A stretch of 41,933 nt of DNA. Source: Candidatus Woesebacteria bacterium RBG_16_42_24 (GTDB lineage: Bacteria; Patescibacteriota; Microgenomatia; UBA8517). A model generated the notes under the pieces. It had not been told where the DNA came from and made no database searches. It was given only the letters and a program-made list of their open reading frames with translations. This document shows positions 1 to 7,891 of the stretch, in pieces (the stretch's first letter is position 1; each line of letters starts with the position of its first letter). Both the position numbers and the translations under genes were made by a program. Location: assembly GCA_001792115.1 (NCBI GenBank), contig MGFX01000003.1, positions 1-41,933 of the forward strand. The letters are read 5' to 3'.

Positions 1-75
1 AAATTTTAATGGCGATTTTCTAATCACTTTATATCGAATATCTTAGTATCCTAATATCCTCTTTGGGCGACTGGG

Positions 76-105
76 TTGATTTGGGGGGAGGCTAAAGGGT
101 AATAT
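76..105 (+). promoter_or_regulatory. Sigma70-like promoter upstream of CAP-domain gene
   Basis: TTGATT (76-81), 18-nt spacer, TAATAT (100-105); 6 nt to the second ATG (112) of the ORF. Confidence 0.5.
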
Positions 106-108
106 GGG

Positions 109-1053
109 ATGATGAGATTAATTCGTAAGCTGGTACACCTGTTTGTTCCTCACGAAAGTAATAACCATAAGGCAAAAATTCTTCACAACTCAAGCCTCAC
201 AATTCTTACTCTGTGTCTGGTTCTTTACCAGGGACTATTAACATTTTTCCCGAGATTTGGGCCAAAGATACTGGGATATGCCGCAAATATACCTCCCGAT
301 GAAGTTATTCGCTTAACTAATGAAAAAAGGGTTGCGGCGGGTGTTGGTCCGCTAGTCACAAATACAACTCTTTCTCAAGCCGCCCAGGCAAAGGGAGCAG
401 ACATGCTAACTAAAGACTATTGGGCTCACGTTTCACCCGACGGCACCCAACCCTGGTTTTTCTTTACCTCTTTTGGCTACAAATACCGCTACGCCGGAGA
501 AAATCTGGCGAGAGACTTTTCGGATCCGGCCTCCGCCGTTGAAGCCTGGATGGCATCACCCTCGCATAAGGAGAACCTGCTTTCGTCAAAATACAAAGAA
601 GTAGGGGTTGCCGTAGTTGAAGGAGATATGGCGGGAGTTGATACGACAATAATAGTTCAATTTTTCGGCACAAACTTGGTTGACACTTTGCCCGAAACTC
701 CGATTGCCCAAGTACAAGCCTCGGTGCCTTCTCCAACGCTTGCCCCGGATACCCTGCCTCTAGTGGTTGTTACGTCAACACCAACTCCTGTTCCGACAAC
801 TGCCCCTCTCCTTGTTGAGGCTCCGACCTCGGCCCAAACCACTTCGTCCAAGGTTTTAATTTCTCCATTCACAACTACCCGCGGAATTTCTTTGGTAGTA
901 ATAATTTTGCTTGGCGCAATAATGATTATAGACGTGGTCGTAACCGCAAGACGTAAGACATTTAGGATTGGCGGCAGGACCCTTGCCCACCTGGCATTTT
1001 TGGGAATGATACTTGCGATAGTTATAATAGCTAGAGCAGGAGAGATCCTCTAG
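109..1053 (+). CDS. CAP/SCP-family (PR-1-like) extracellular protein with N- and C-terminal TM segments
   Basis: LTNEKRVAAGVGPLVTNTTLSQAAQAKGADML...WAHVSPDG...AGENLA...SPSHKENLL motifs; Pro/Thr/Ser linker then hydrophobic C-terminus; start may be 112. Confidence 0.88.
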   Translation: MMRLIRKLVHLFVPHESNNHKAKILHNSSLTILTLCLVLYQGLLTFFPRFGPKILGYAANIPPDEVIRLTNEKRVAAGVGPLVTNTTLSQAAQAKGADMLTKDYWAHVSPDGTQPWFFFTSFGYKYRYAGENLARDFSDPASAVEAWMASPSHKENLLSSKYKEVGVAVVEGDMAGVDTTIIVQFFGTNLVDTLPETPIAQVQASVPSPTLAPDTLPLVVVTSTPTPVPTTAPLLVEAPTSAQTTSSKVLISPFTTTRGISLVVIILLGAIMIIDVVVTARRKTFRIGGRTLAHLAFLGMILAIVIIARAGEIL

Positions 1054-1055
1054 CA

Positions 1056-1090
1056 AATTTCTAATTTCTAATTACTAATTTCTAAAAACT
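1056..1090 (+). repeat. 7-nt-period repeat: AATTTCT AATTTCT AATTACT AATTTCT AAAAACT
   Basis: Five consecutive heptads read directly; ends immediately before ATG at 1091. Confidence 0.85.
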
Positions 1091-1348
1091 ATGCGAAATA
1101 TCGCTCGACACTTACCCCACTACTTAAGCCTGATCGGGATTCTGACGGTGGGGGCTTATGGATTTATCTTTTTTAATTACGACAAAGCTTTGCAAATCGC
1201 GATTGCGATTGGGATGGCCGGGGCGTATGTTATCTGGGGAACAGTTCACCACTATCTGCACCGCGACCTTCACGCCTCGGTGGTTCTCGAATACGCTTTA
1301 ATTGCCTCCTTGGGGCTAATTATTACCCTTTCAATACTTAGCTGGTAA
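1091..1348 (+). CDS. Small membrane protein, unknown function
   Basis: 85 aa, three predicted TM helices by hydrophobicity, fits gene spacing. Confidence 0.6.
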   Translation: MRNIARHLPHYLSLIGILTVGAYGFIFFNYDKALQIAIAIGMAGAYVIWGTVHHYLHRDLHASVVLEYALIASLGLIITLSILSW

Positions 1349-1361
1349 GCTTATCCAAAGT

Positions 1362-1391
1362 TTGCTCCAAAAGGGGTCTTGGGGGTATAAT
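1362..1391 (+). promoter_or_regulatory. Promoter TTGCTC-N18-TATAAT, leaderless GTG start
   Basis: TTGCTC 1362-1367, TATAAT 1386-1391, 6 nt before in-frame GTG at 1398. Confidence 0.6.
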
Positions 1392-1397
1392 TTCCCT

Positions 1398-1901
1398 GTG
1401 AATTACCAAAATGGCCAAAGTTTTGTAAGTCCAACGACCGGTCCGGTCACAACCGACGAGATGATTTCGTCAATTTCGTCTTTTGTCAAAGAGGAACCCC
1501 ACGCCCTATACAGGCTTGTTATTGGGACAGATTCTCAATCACATTCAAACGGTAAAGTGGGGGAGATCGACTATGTTACCGCAATTATAATCCATAGACA
1601 AGGAAGAGGCGCGAAATATTTTTGGCGAAAGACAAAGAAGGGTAAGACTCCAGTTTTGAGGGAGAAAATTTACACAGAAACTTTAATGAGCCTTGAGGTA
1701 GCCCAGGATATGGTGCCCTCCTTGCGGGAGGCGGTTTCGCCTGCAAAGTATGATTTAGAAATTCATATTGACGTGGGGTCCCTAGGGCCTACCCGCGATA
1801 TGATTAAAGAGGTTGTTGGGATGGTAAACGGGAATGGATTTACGGCCAAAACCAAGCCGGAGAGTTGGGGAGCAAGTTCTGTTGCAGATAAACACACGTA
1901 A
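1398..1901 (+). CDS. YkuK/DUF458-like RNase H-fold protein
   Basis: LVIGTDSQSHSN...YVTAIIIHRQGRGAKYFWRK...HIDVGSLGPTRDMIKEVVGMV; GTG start chosen from promoter position (ORF track starts at 1362). Confidence 0.75.
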   Translation: MNYQNGQSFVSPTTGPVTTDEMISSISSFVKEEPHALYRLVIGTDSQSHSNGKVGEIDYVTAIIIHRQGRGAKYFWRKTKKGKTPVLREKIYTETLMSLEVAQDMVPSLREAVSPAKYDLEIHIDVGSLGPTRDMIKEVVGMVNGNGFTAKTKPESWGASSVADKHT

Positions 1902-1907
1902 TATTAA

Positions 1908-1935
1908 CCCAAAACTAAAAAGTCAAAATCCAAAA
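1908..1935 (+). repeat. 7-nt-period repeat: CCCAAAA CTAAAAA GTCAAAA TCCAAAA
   Basis: Four consecutive NNNAAAA heptads in intergenic DNA. Confidence 0.65.
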
Positions 1936-1939
1936 CTGA

Positions 1940-1945
1940 TATAAT
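1940..1945 (+). promoter_or_regulatory. -10 box TATAAT upstream of rfbA-like gene
   Basis: Perfect TATAAT 8 nt before ATG at 1954; no clear -35. Confidence 0.45.
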
Positions 1946-1953
1946 TCAAATTT

Positions 1954-2682
1954 ATGAAAGGAGTTATAACTGCAGGGGGGCTCGGAGTTAGGCTTTTTCC
2001 TCTTACTTTTGCCACCAATAAGCACCTTCTTCCGGTTTATGACAAGCCGATGATTTTTTATCCCATCGAGACTTTGGTCAAAGCGGGTATTAAGGAAATC
2101 TTAATAATAACGGGTGGGCCCCACGCCGGACATTTCATAAGAACACTCAAGAATGGAAAAGAGCTGGGGGTTAAGCATTTGGAGTATGTATATCAAGAGA
2201 ATGAGGGGGGACTTTCGGATGCCGTAAGACTCGCTGAGGATTTCGCCGACGGTGGTCCGATAACGGTAATACTTGGGGACAATACGACTGACGCCGACAT
2301 TACCTCTTCGGTAAAAAGATTCAAAAAAGGGGCCGTCATGTTTCTTAAGAAGGTTCCGGACCCGCAAAGATATGGAGTACCGGTTTTCGACCCTAATAAT
2401 CCTAAAAAAATAATTGGAATTGAGGAAAAGCCGAAAGCCCCCAAATCCTCATACGCTTCAACCGGCCTTTATATTTTTGATAACAAATGCTTCGACTACA
2501 TAAGAACGCTTAAACCTTCAAAAAGGGGAGAGCTAGAAATTACAGACTTACAGAATAAATACATTAAGGCGGGCACAATGAAGTGGGAAATTCTCAAGGG
2601 TTTTTGGACCGACGCTGGAAAATCTGAGACTCTATTTCAAGCAAGTCTTTATTGGGCTAAAAAAGCAGGGGTTAAAATATGA
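1954..2682 (+). CDS. rfbA: Glucose-1-phosphate thymidylyltransferase (RfbA/RmlA-like)
   Basis: MKGVITAGGLGVRLFPLTFATNKHLLPVYDKPMIFYPIETL; nucleotidyltransferase signature. Confidence 0.9.
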   Translation: MKGVITAGGLGVRLFPLTFATNKHLLPVYDKPMIFYPIETLVKAGIKEILIITGGPHAGHFIRTLKNGKELGVKHLEYVYQENEGGLSDAVRLAEDFADGGPITVILGDNTTDADITSSVKRFKKGAVMFLKKVPDPQRYGVPVFDPNNPKKIIGIEEKPKAPKSSYASTGLYIFDNKCFDYIRTLKPSKRGELEITDLQNKYIKAGTMKWEILKGFWTDAGKSETLFQASLYWAKKAGVKI

Positions 2683-3683
2683 AACTTCTGGTTACGGGCG
2701 GGGCGGGGTTTATCGGCTCAAACTTCATCCGCTATTGGCTACAAAAATATCCTAAAGACAAAATCGTTAATCTAGATAAGTTAACCTACGCCGGTCGTCT
2801 AGAAACAACTAAAGATTTTTCAAAAAATAGAAACTACTCGTTTGTAAAAGGTGACATCTCAAACTTAAAATTGGCAAAGGAAGTTATGAAGGGGGTAGAC
2901 GTTGTGGTTAACTTTGCCGCCGAGAGCCATAACGACCGGGCAATTCAGGACCCGGGGATTTTTGTCCGTACTAATGTATTGGGAACGCAAATTTTATTAG
3001 AAGCTGCAAAAAGGGCAAAGGTATCTCGCTTTCACCATATCTCGACGTGCGAAGTTTTCGGTGATTTGGGATTAAATGAGAAAAGAGCTTTTAAAGAGAT
3101 TGACGCTTTCCGTCCAAGAACCCCATATAATGCCTCAAAGGCGGCTGCGAATCATGTTGTAATGGCTTATTGCCATACATTTAACCTGCCCGTGACCATT
3201 AGCCATTGTTCAAATAATTTCGGACCTTATCAATTCCCCGAAAAAGTCATTTCCAGATTCGTGACAAATTTAATTGACGGTGAAAAAATCCCGCTTTATA
3301 AAAGTAGCCAAAACAAAAGAGAATATATTTTTGTTGATGACCACAACGAGGCGGTAGATTTGATATTAAAGAAAGGAAAAGCAGGAGAAACATATAATAT
3401 TGGTTCTGGAGTAGAGAAAAGCATAGAAGAAATAGCTGATTCTCTTCTTGCAATCCTTGGTAAACCCAAAACCTTTAAAAAGTATGTTCCAGACAGGAAG
3501 GGTCACGATAGGCGTTATCTACTCTCCACCGAGAAAATTTCAAAGGAACTCGGTTGGAAGCCAAAGTACGACTTCGATATTTGGCTTGAAAAAACGGTTA
3601 CTTGGTATCAAAATAACCAGTGGTGGTGGAGACCGCTAAAGCTAGGGGCGGAAAAACTATATGACAAAACAGGACAAAAATAA
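2679..3683 (+). CDS. rfbB: dTDP-glucose 4,6-dehydratase
   Basis: MKLLVTGGAGFIGSNFIRYWL, NFAAESHNDRAI, YNASKAAANH; ATGA overlap with previous CDS. Confidence 0.93.
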   Translation: MKLLVTGGAGFIGSNFIRYWLQKYPKDKIVNLDKLTYAGRLETTKDFSKNRNYSFVKGDISNLKLAKEVMKGVDVVVNFAAESHNDRAIQDPGIFVRTNVLGTQILLEAAKRAKVSRFHHISTCEVFGDLGLNEKRAFKEIDAFRPRTPYNASKAAANHVVMAYCHTFNLPVTISHCSNNFGPYQFPEKVISRFVTNLIDGEKIPLYKSSQNKREYIFVDDHNEAVDLILKKGKAGETYNIGSGVEKSIEEIADSLLAILGKPKTFKKYVPDRKGHDRRYLLSTEKISKELGWKPKYDFDIWLEKTVTWYQNNQWWWRPLKLGAEKLYDKTGQK

Positions 3684-4323
3684 AGAGGAACAATTTAAAA
3701 TCGGAACCTGTACTAAATTAGTTCCTGTTGAACCGAGACAAGAATTACAGGTATTCGAAACAGAAATAAAAGGGGTAAGGGTTATCAAAAAGTCCTTCCA
3801 CGATGATGCCAGAGGATGGTTTCAGGAATCTTTCAGAAAGTCAGAACTTGAAATGATTCTAGGGGGTAAGAGTGTTGAAATGAAACAAGGCTCGATTAGT
3901 TATTCAATGCCAGGTGTAATTAGGGGAATTCATGGGGAAATGCAGTATAAGATGATTACTCCTTTGACGGGAAGGACAATTGGAGCCTACGTTGACCTAA
4001 GACCCAATTCCCCCACTTTCTGTAAATGGATAATGCTGGAATTTGATAATACCAGCCCAGAAGGAGCCAGATCGGGTGTTCTGCTTGAGCCGGGAATTGG
4101 GAACTCTTTTGGAGTTGTAAGTAACACCGAAGGACTAGGTGCGTTTTATATATACTCAGTTTCAGAAGAATATAACAAGGGCGATCCGGGTCACTCTATT
4201 TGCTATAACGACCAGATTATAGCAATTCCCTGGGACAAATATATTCCCAATCCTTTGATATCAGAAACTAGAGACTTGAAACTTCCTGGGGTGAGGGAAG
4301 TATGGCCGGACAAATTTAAATGA
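3661..4323 (+). CDS. rfbC: dTDP-4-dehydrorhamnose 3,5-epimerase-like protein (divergent)
   Basis: DDARGWFQESFRKSE, VIRGIHGEMQYK, AYVDLRPNSPTF, LLEPGIGNSFGVVS; rml operon context. Confidence 0.8.
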   Translation: MTKQDKNKEEQFKIGTCTKLVPVEPRQELQVFETEIKGVRVIKKSFHDDARGWFQESFRKSELEMILGGKSVEMKQGSISYSMPGVIRGIHGEMQYKMITPLTGRTIGAYVDLRPNSPTFCKWIMLEFDNTSPEGARSGVLLEPGIGNSFGVVSNTEGLGAFYIYSVSEEYNKGDPGHSICYNDQIIAIPWDKYIPNPLISETRDLKLPGVREVWPDKFK

Positions 4324-5255
4324 CAGAAGGAATGGTTAAGGTAGATGCGAGAGAAGCTAAGGAAAAACTGGATGGGAGAATTCTAGTTCTAGGAGGGGGA
4401 GGCTTGGTTGGTTCTCGTTTCTTAGAACTTTATGGCGGCGATTTTGTAGTTCCTTCGAAGACAGAGCTCGATATAACAGACCCCGAAGAAGTAAGAAGAT
4501 TTATCGAAGAACAAAAGCCCGACTTTATAATAAATTTCGCAGCATATACTAATGTTTCCGGATCGGAACGGCCCGAAGAGAAAGGGAAGAAGGACGGCCA
4601 ATGCTGGAGAATAAATGTGGAAGGGGTCAGAAATATTCTCGATGCGTTAGATCCTAAGAATACCCACTTTATCCAGATTTCAACAGACATGGTTTTTAGC
4701 GGGAAAGTCGATGACCCAGGGCCTTATTCGGAAGATCATCCCCCAGAGAAAGATGAAACTAAACTAACGTGGTATGGATTTACCAAGGCAGAAGCGGAAA
4801 GACTAGTTTTAAATAAGCTTGGAGATGACGCAACAATTCTACGTATTAATTATCCTGTTCGGGCAAAATATAACCGCAAGTTAGATTATCTCCAGGCCCC
4901 ATTAGCAAAATATAGGGAAGGAAATCTATGGCCACTTTTTACCGACCAGCAAATATCAATCACCTTTATCGATGAGGCGTGCGAGGCGTTGGCAAGGGTA
5001 GTAAAGGGTAAATATAGAGGTATTTTCCATGCAGCATCGAGTGATATAACTACCCCTTATGAAATTATTCCGTATTTCATTCGGGAGGTAGAAGGAACTG
5101 AAGTTAAAGTTCAATCGAGACCCCTTGGTGATTTTGAGGGCCGCTACGCAAAATATGCAGGACTAAGGGTTGAGGAAACCCAAAGAAGATTGGGAATAAG
5201 ATTTAGTACTTGGAAGGAAATTGCTGATGAACTAGCTAAACAATCCCGAACTTAA
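4320..5255 (+). CDS. rfbD: dTDP-4-dehydrorhamnose reductase-like SDR
   Basis: LVLGGGGLVGSRFLELYG, INFAAYTNVSGSE, ISTDMVFSG, WYGFTKAEAE; ATGA coupling to rfbC-like. Confidence 0.85.
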   Translation: MTEGMVKVDAREAKEKLDGRILVLGGGGLVGSRFLELYGGDFVVPSKTELDITDPEEVRRFIEEQKPDFIINFAAYTNVSGSERPEEKGKKDGQCWRINVEGVRNILDALDPKNTHFIQISTDMVFSGKVDDPGPYSEDHPPEKDETKLTWYGFTKAEAERLVLNKLGDDATILRINYPVRAKYNRKLDYLQAPLAKYREGNLWPLFTDQQISITFIDEACEALARVVKGKYRGIFHAASSDITTPYEIIPYFIREVEGTEVKVQSRPLGDFEGRYAKYAGLRVEETQRRLGIRFSTWKEIADELAKQSRT

Positions 5256-5262
5256 AGATCCG

Positions 5263-5288
5263 TGTATGATAAGATGATATATCATACA
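5263..5288. repeat. AT-rich dyad element, copy 1 (TGTATGATA-agatgata-TATCATACA)
   Basis: Perfect 9-bp inverted repeat with 8-nt centre between convergent genes; matched copy at 33094-33119. Confidence 0.7.
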
Positions 5289-5299
5289 TAAATGTAAGT

Positions 5300-6010
5300 C
5301 TAGGGATCAGGGATTAGATCGGGACGGACCTTTTTAGTCTTTTTAAGAGATTCACTTTTTCTCCATTTTTCTATTTCCTTGTGATTTCCGGAAAGGAGGA
5401 CCTTGGGGACTTTCCAGCCGCGGTAGACCTCGGGCCTTGTGTACTGAGGAAACTCCAAAGTTGTAACTGGTGATTGGTGATTAGTGATTGGAGAGAAAGA
5501 CTCGGACGTGGTTGCTTCGGGTTTTTCTAATACGCCGTGGAGAAGGCGGACGACTGCGTCGGTGACAACCATTGCCGGGATTTCGCCACCGGTAAGCACA
5601 TAGTCCCCAATTGAAATAATTTCATCAACCAAGTGCTCGTGGACACGGGTGTCGACACCTTCATAGTGACCGGCAATTAAAATAAGGTGTTTTATCCTTG
5701 AAAGGTCTTTAGCAACCTTCTGGGTAAACTTTTTACCCGTGGCGTCAAGAAGAACAACTTTAGTGTTCGGTGACTTGTGATTAGTGACTAGCGCAGATAA
5801 AGCTTTGTCGATAATATCGACGCGGAGAATCATTCCCACACCTCCTCCATAGGGACGGTCGTCGACGGATCTTCTTTCGCCCTCACCGTACTCCCTTAAG
5901 TCGTGTATTTTAATATCCACAAGACCCTTATCCTGCGCCCTCCTAATAATGGATTCGTCAAATGGGCCAGAGAACATTTTTGGAAAAAGAGTAAGTATAT
6001 CGATTTGCAT
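5300..6010 (-). CDS. trmD: tRNA (guanine37-N1)-methyltransferase
   Basis: MQIDILTLFPKMFSGPFDESIIRRA, DDRPYGGGVGMILR, LIAGHYEGVDTRV, ISIGDYVLTGGEIPAMVVTDAVVRLL, QYTRPEVYRGWKVPKVLLSGNHKEIEKWR. Confidence 0.95.
   Translation of the reverse strand: MQIDILTLFPKMFSGPFDESIIRRAQDKGLVDIKIHDLREYGEGERRSVDDRPYGGGVGMILRVDIIDKALSALVTNHKSPNTKVVLLDATGKKFTQKVAKDLSRIKHLILIAGHYEGVDTRVHEHLVDEIISIGDYVLTGGEIPAMVVTDAVVRLLHGVLEKPEATTSESFSPITNHQSPVTTLEFPQYTRPEVYRGWKVPKVLLSGNHKEIEKWRKSESLKKTKKVRPDLIPDP
5463..5490 (+). repeat. 7-nt-period repeat inside trmD (plus strand: GTAACTG GTGATTG GTGATTA GTGATTG)
   Basis: Four heptads; encodes SPITNHQSPVTT in the TrmD linker. Confidence 0.85.
5763..5790 (+). repeat. Second 7-nt-period repeat inside trmD (plus strand: GTGTTCG GTGACTT GTGATTA GTGACTA)
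   Basis: Four degenerate heptads of the same family; encodes LVTNHKSPNT. Confidence 0.7.
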
Positions 6011-6016
6011 ACTCTT

Positions 6017-6025
6017 ATTTTAGCA
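6017..6025 (-). promoter_or_regulatory. Extended -10 TGCTAAAAT, leaderless promoter of trmD
   Basis: Minus strand TGC TAAAAT AAGAGT ATG; 6-nt spacing, located in the 16-nt gap after the macB-like stop. Confidence 0.6.
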
Positions 6026-6026
6026 G

Positions 6027-7217
6027 TTATTCGTAACGAATTGCTTCAATCGGGGGAAGTTTGGCCGCTCGGCGGGCGGGGAATACCCCAAAGAAAATTC
6101 CTATTGCCGAAGAGATTGTGATTGCGGCAACTACGGATAGGATATTCATTGAGGCCGGAAAGAAGAAACGAATAATTAAGACAACAAGCCCCGCCAGAAT
6201 TAGACCCAGCACCCCTCCTAAAGAAGATAGAATTACCGCCTCTGATAAAAATTGGACGAGTATATCGTCTTGGGTCGCGCCAACGGCCCTGCGAATTCCT
6301 ACTTCTTTTGTGCGCTCGGTGACTGTTGCATACATAATATTCATGATTCCAATTCCTCCGACAATAAGAGAGATTGAAGCGATCGCAACAAGAACAATGT
6401 TAATGACCGAAAATATTTGGTTAAATGTTCCCAAAAGTTCCGATTGCTCAGAAACCGTGAAATCGTCCTCGTCGTAGCGCCTTAATAGTACCTCCTCAGC
6501 CCCCTTTTTAACCCCCTCAACATTCTCCTTCTCCTCCGTTCCCAGATGAATTGCGAAGAATGTCTTATCGGGATTTAGAGAAGAGAATGTAGTTTTATAT
6601 GGCACGAATACTCCATTGTCTACCTCGTTATCTCCCTTTTTCTTTACAACCCCTGTGACTTTATAGCGCCCGCCCTCAATAGCAACAGATTTTCCTAATG
6701 CTCTCTGGGGTGCTTCAAATAAATTCTCGGAAAGTGAATATCCTATTACGACGTTTTTGGCCCTAGCCTCATTGTCCGAGCGGCTAAATTCCTTACCGGT
6801 CAATAACTCTAAATTCATTAACTTGAAGGCATCGGTGTCTATCCCCAAAAGTGTCACGGCAAATTTTTCTCCACCTTCTTCTGCAAAGGTGCTTTTCATA
6901 AATGCCGGGGTGATAAAGTCGACATTAGGAACTCTTTTAAGATCGACTACGTCTTTCTCGTCAAATTTGGCCCCCCCGATAAGTCCCTGTCCAAACCCTT
7001 GGCCGCCAAAACCGCTTCCAGGCAAAACAATGATTAGGTTTGCTCCTAAACTTTCAAACTGCTGTTGGATATAGTTTTTGAGTCCCAGTCCTAGTGAGAT
7101 AAGAACAACAACCGAAAATACTCCGATTGTGATTCCTAGTGCTGTCAAAAGTGACCGCGTTTTATTTCTTCGGAAATCGGCGAAGGCACTCTTTCCTAAA
7201 TGTATGTAGGGGATCAC
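6027..7217 (-). CDS. MacB-like ABC transporter permease
   Basis: MacB_PCD N-terminus (RSLLTALGITIGVFSVVVLISLG) and FtsX C-terminus (TKEVGIRRAVGAT). Confidence 0.92.
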   Translation of the reverse strand: MIPYIHLGKSAFADFRRNKTRSLLTALGITIGVFSVVVLISLGLGLKNYIQQQFESLGANLIIVLPGSGFGGQGFGQGLIGGAKFDEKDVVDLKRVPNVDFITPAFMKSTFAEEGGEKFAVTLLGIDTDAFKLMNLELLTGKEFSRSDNEARAKNVVIGYSLSENLFEAPQRALGKSVAIEGGRYKVTGVVKKKGDNEVDNGVFVPYKTTFSSLNPDKTFFAIHLGTEEKENVEGVKKGAEEVLLRRYDEDDFTVSEQSELLGTFNQIFSVINIVLVAIASISLIVGGIGIMNIMYATVTERTKEVGIRRAVGATQDDILVQFLSEAVILSSLGGVLGLILAGLVVLIIRFFFPASMNILSVVAAITISSAIGIFFGVFPARRAAKLPPIEAIRYE

Positions 7218-7891
7218 AGATATTTTCCTACTAACTTTCCGTCCTTTATATATATTTGCCTTTTGGTTCTTTTAGCAACGTCATGTTCGTGGGTAACCAG
7301 AACTACGGTGACCCCGAAGTCTTTATTTAGACTTTCCAAAATGTTCAAGATATCGACGCCGGTTTTTGAATCAAGATTTCCCGTGGGTTCGTCAGCTAGA
7401 AGAATTTTAGGACTCATCATCAGGGCCCGCGCAATTGCTACTCTTTGCTGTTGACCCCCGGAAATTTTATTTGGAAAGAAATTGCGCCTTCCTTCTATTC
7501 CGAATTTTTTAAGAAGCTCCTCCGCTCTGGCTTCAGGGTCAAAATCCAGCTTTTCTTTTGCATACTTTACCGGAAGGATCACATTTTCAAAAACCGTGAA
7601 TTTATTTATCAGATTAAAAGATTGAAAAACAAAACCAACATTCAGATTTCTGATTTTGGAAAGCTGGGAATCGGAAAGAGCCGATACGTCTTTGCCGTCG
7701 AGTATAATTTTGCCCGAAGAAGGTTGTTCAAGAAGCCCTATTAAATACATCAGGGTTGACTTGCCCGAGCCGGAAGAGCCCAGGATACTCACGTACTCTT
7801 TGGCTTTAATTTCTAGGGAAACGTTATCTACCGCGTGGACCTCTTCATCTCCCAAAAGATAAGTTTTTTTGACATTCTGAAGCTTAATCAT
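7214..7891 (-). CDS. MacB/LolD-type ABC transporter ATPase
   Basis: Walker A GSSGSGKST, signature SGGQQQRVAIARAL, Walker B ILLADEPTG; start MIKLQNVKKTY preferred over ORF-track start 7909. Confidence 0.94.
   Translation of the reverse strand: MIKLQNVKKTYLLGDEEVHAVDNVSLEIKAKEYVSILGSSGSGKSTLMYLIGLLEQPSSGKIILDGKDVSALSDSQLSKIRNLNVGFVFQSFNLINKFTVFENVILPVKYAKEKLDFDPEARAEELLKKFGIEGRRNFFPNKISGGQQQRVAIARALMMSPKILLADEPTGNLDSKTGVDILNILESLNKDFGVTVVLVTHEHDVAKRTKRQIYIKDGKLVGKYL

Noticed and set aside
33-60. Additional heptad repeat (TATCGAATATCTTAGTATCCTAATATCC)
   Set aside because: TATC spacing is 7, 8, 8 rather than a consistent 7; too weak to include in the repeat family.
5263-5288. dif/XerCD recombination site
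   Set aside because: 28-bp dif has 11-bp arms with a 6-nt centre and a recognisable TTATGTTAA arm; this element has 9-bp arms and an 8-nt centre and occurs twice in 28 kb.
6061-6477. 138-aa plus-strand ORF
   Set aside because: Antisense to the MacB-like permease C-terminus; composition mirrors the sense frame.
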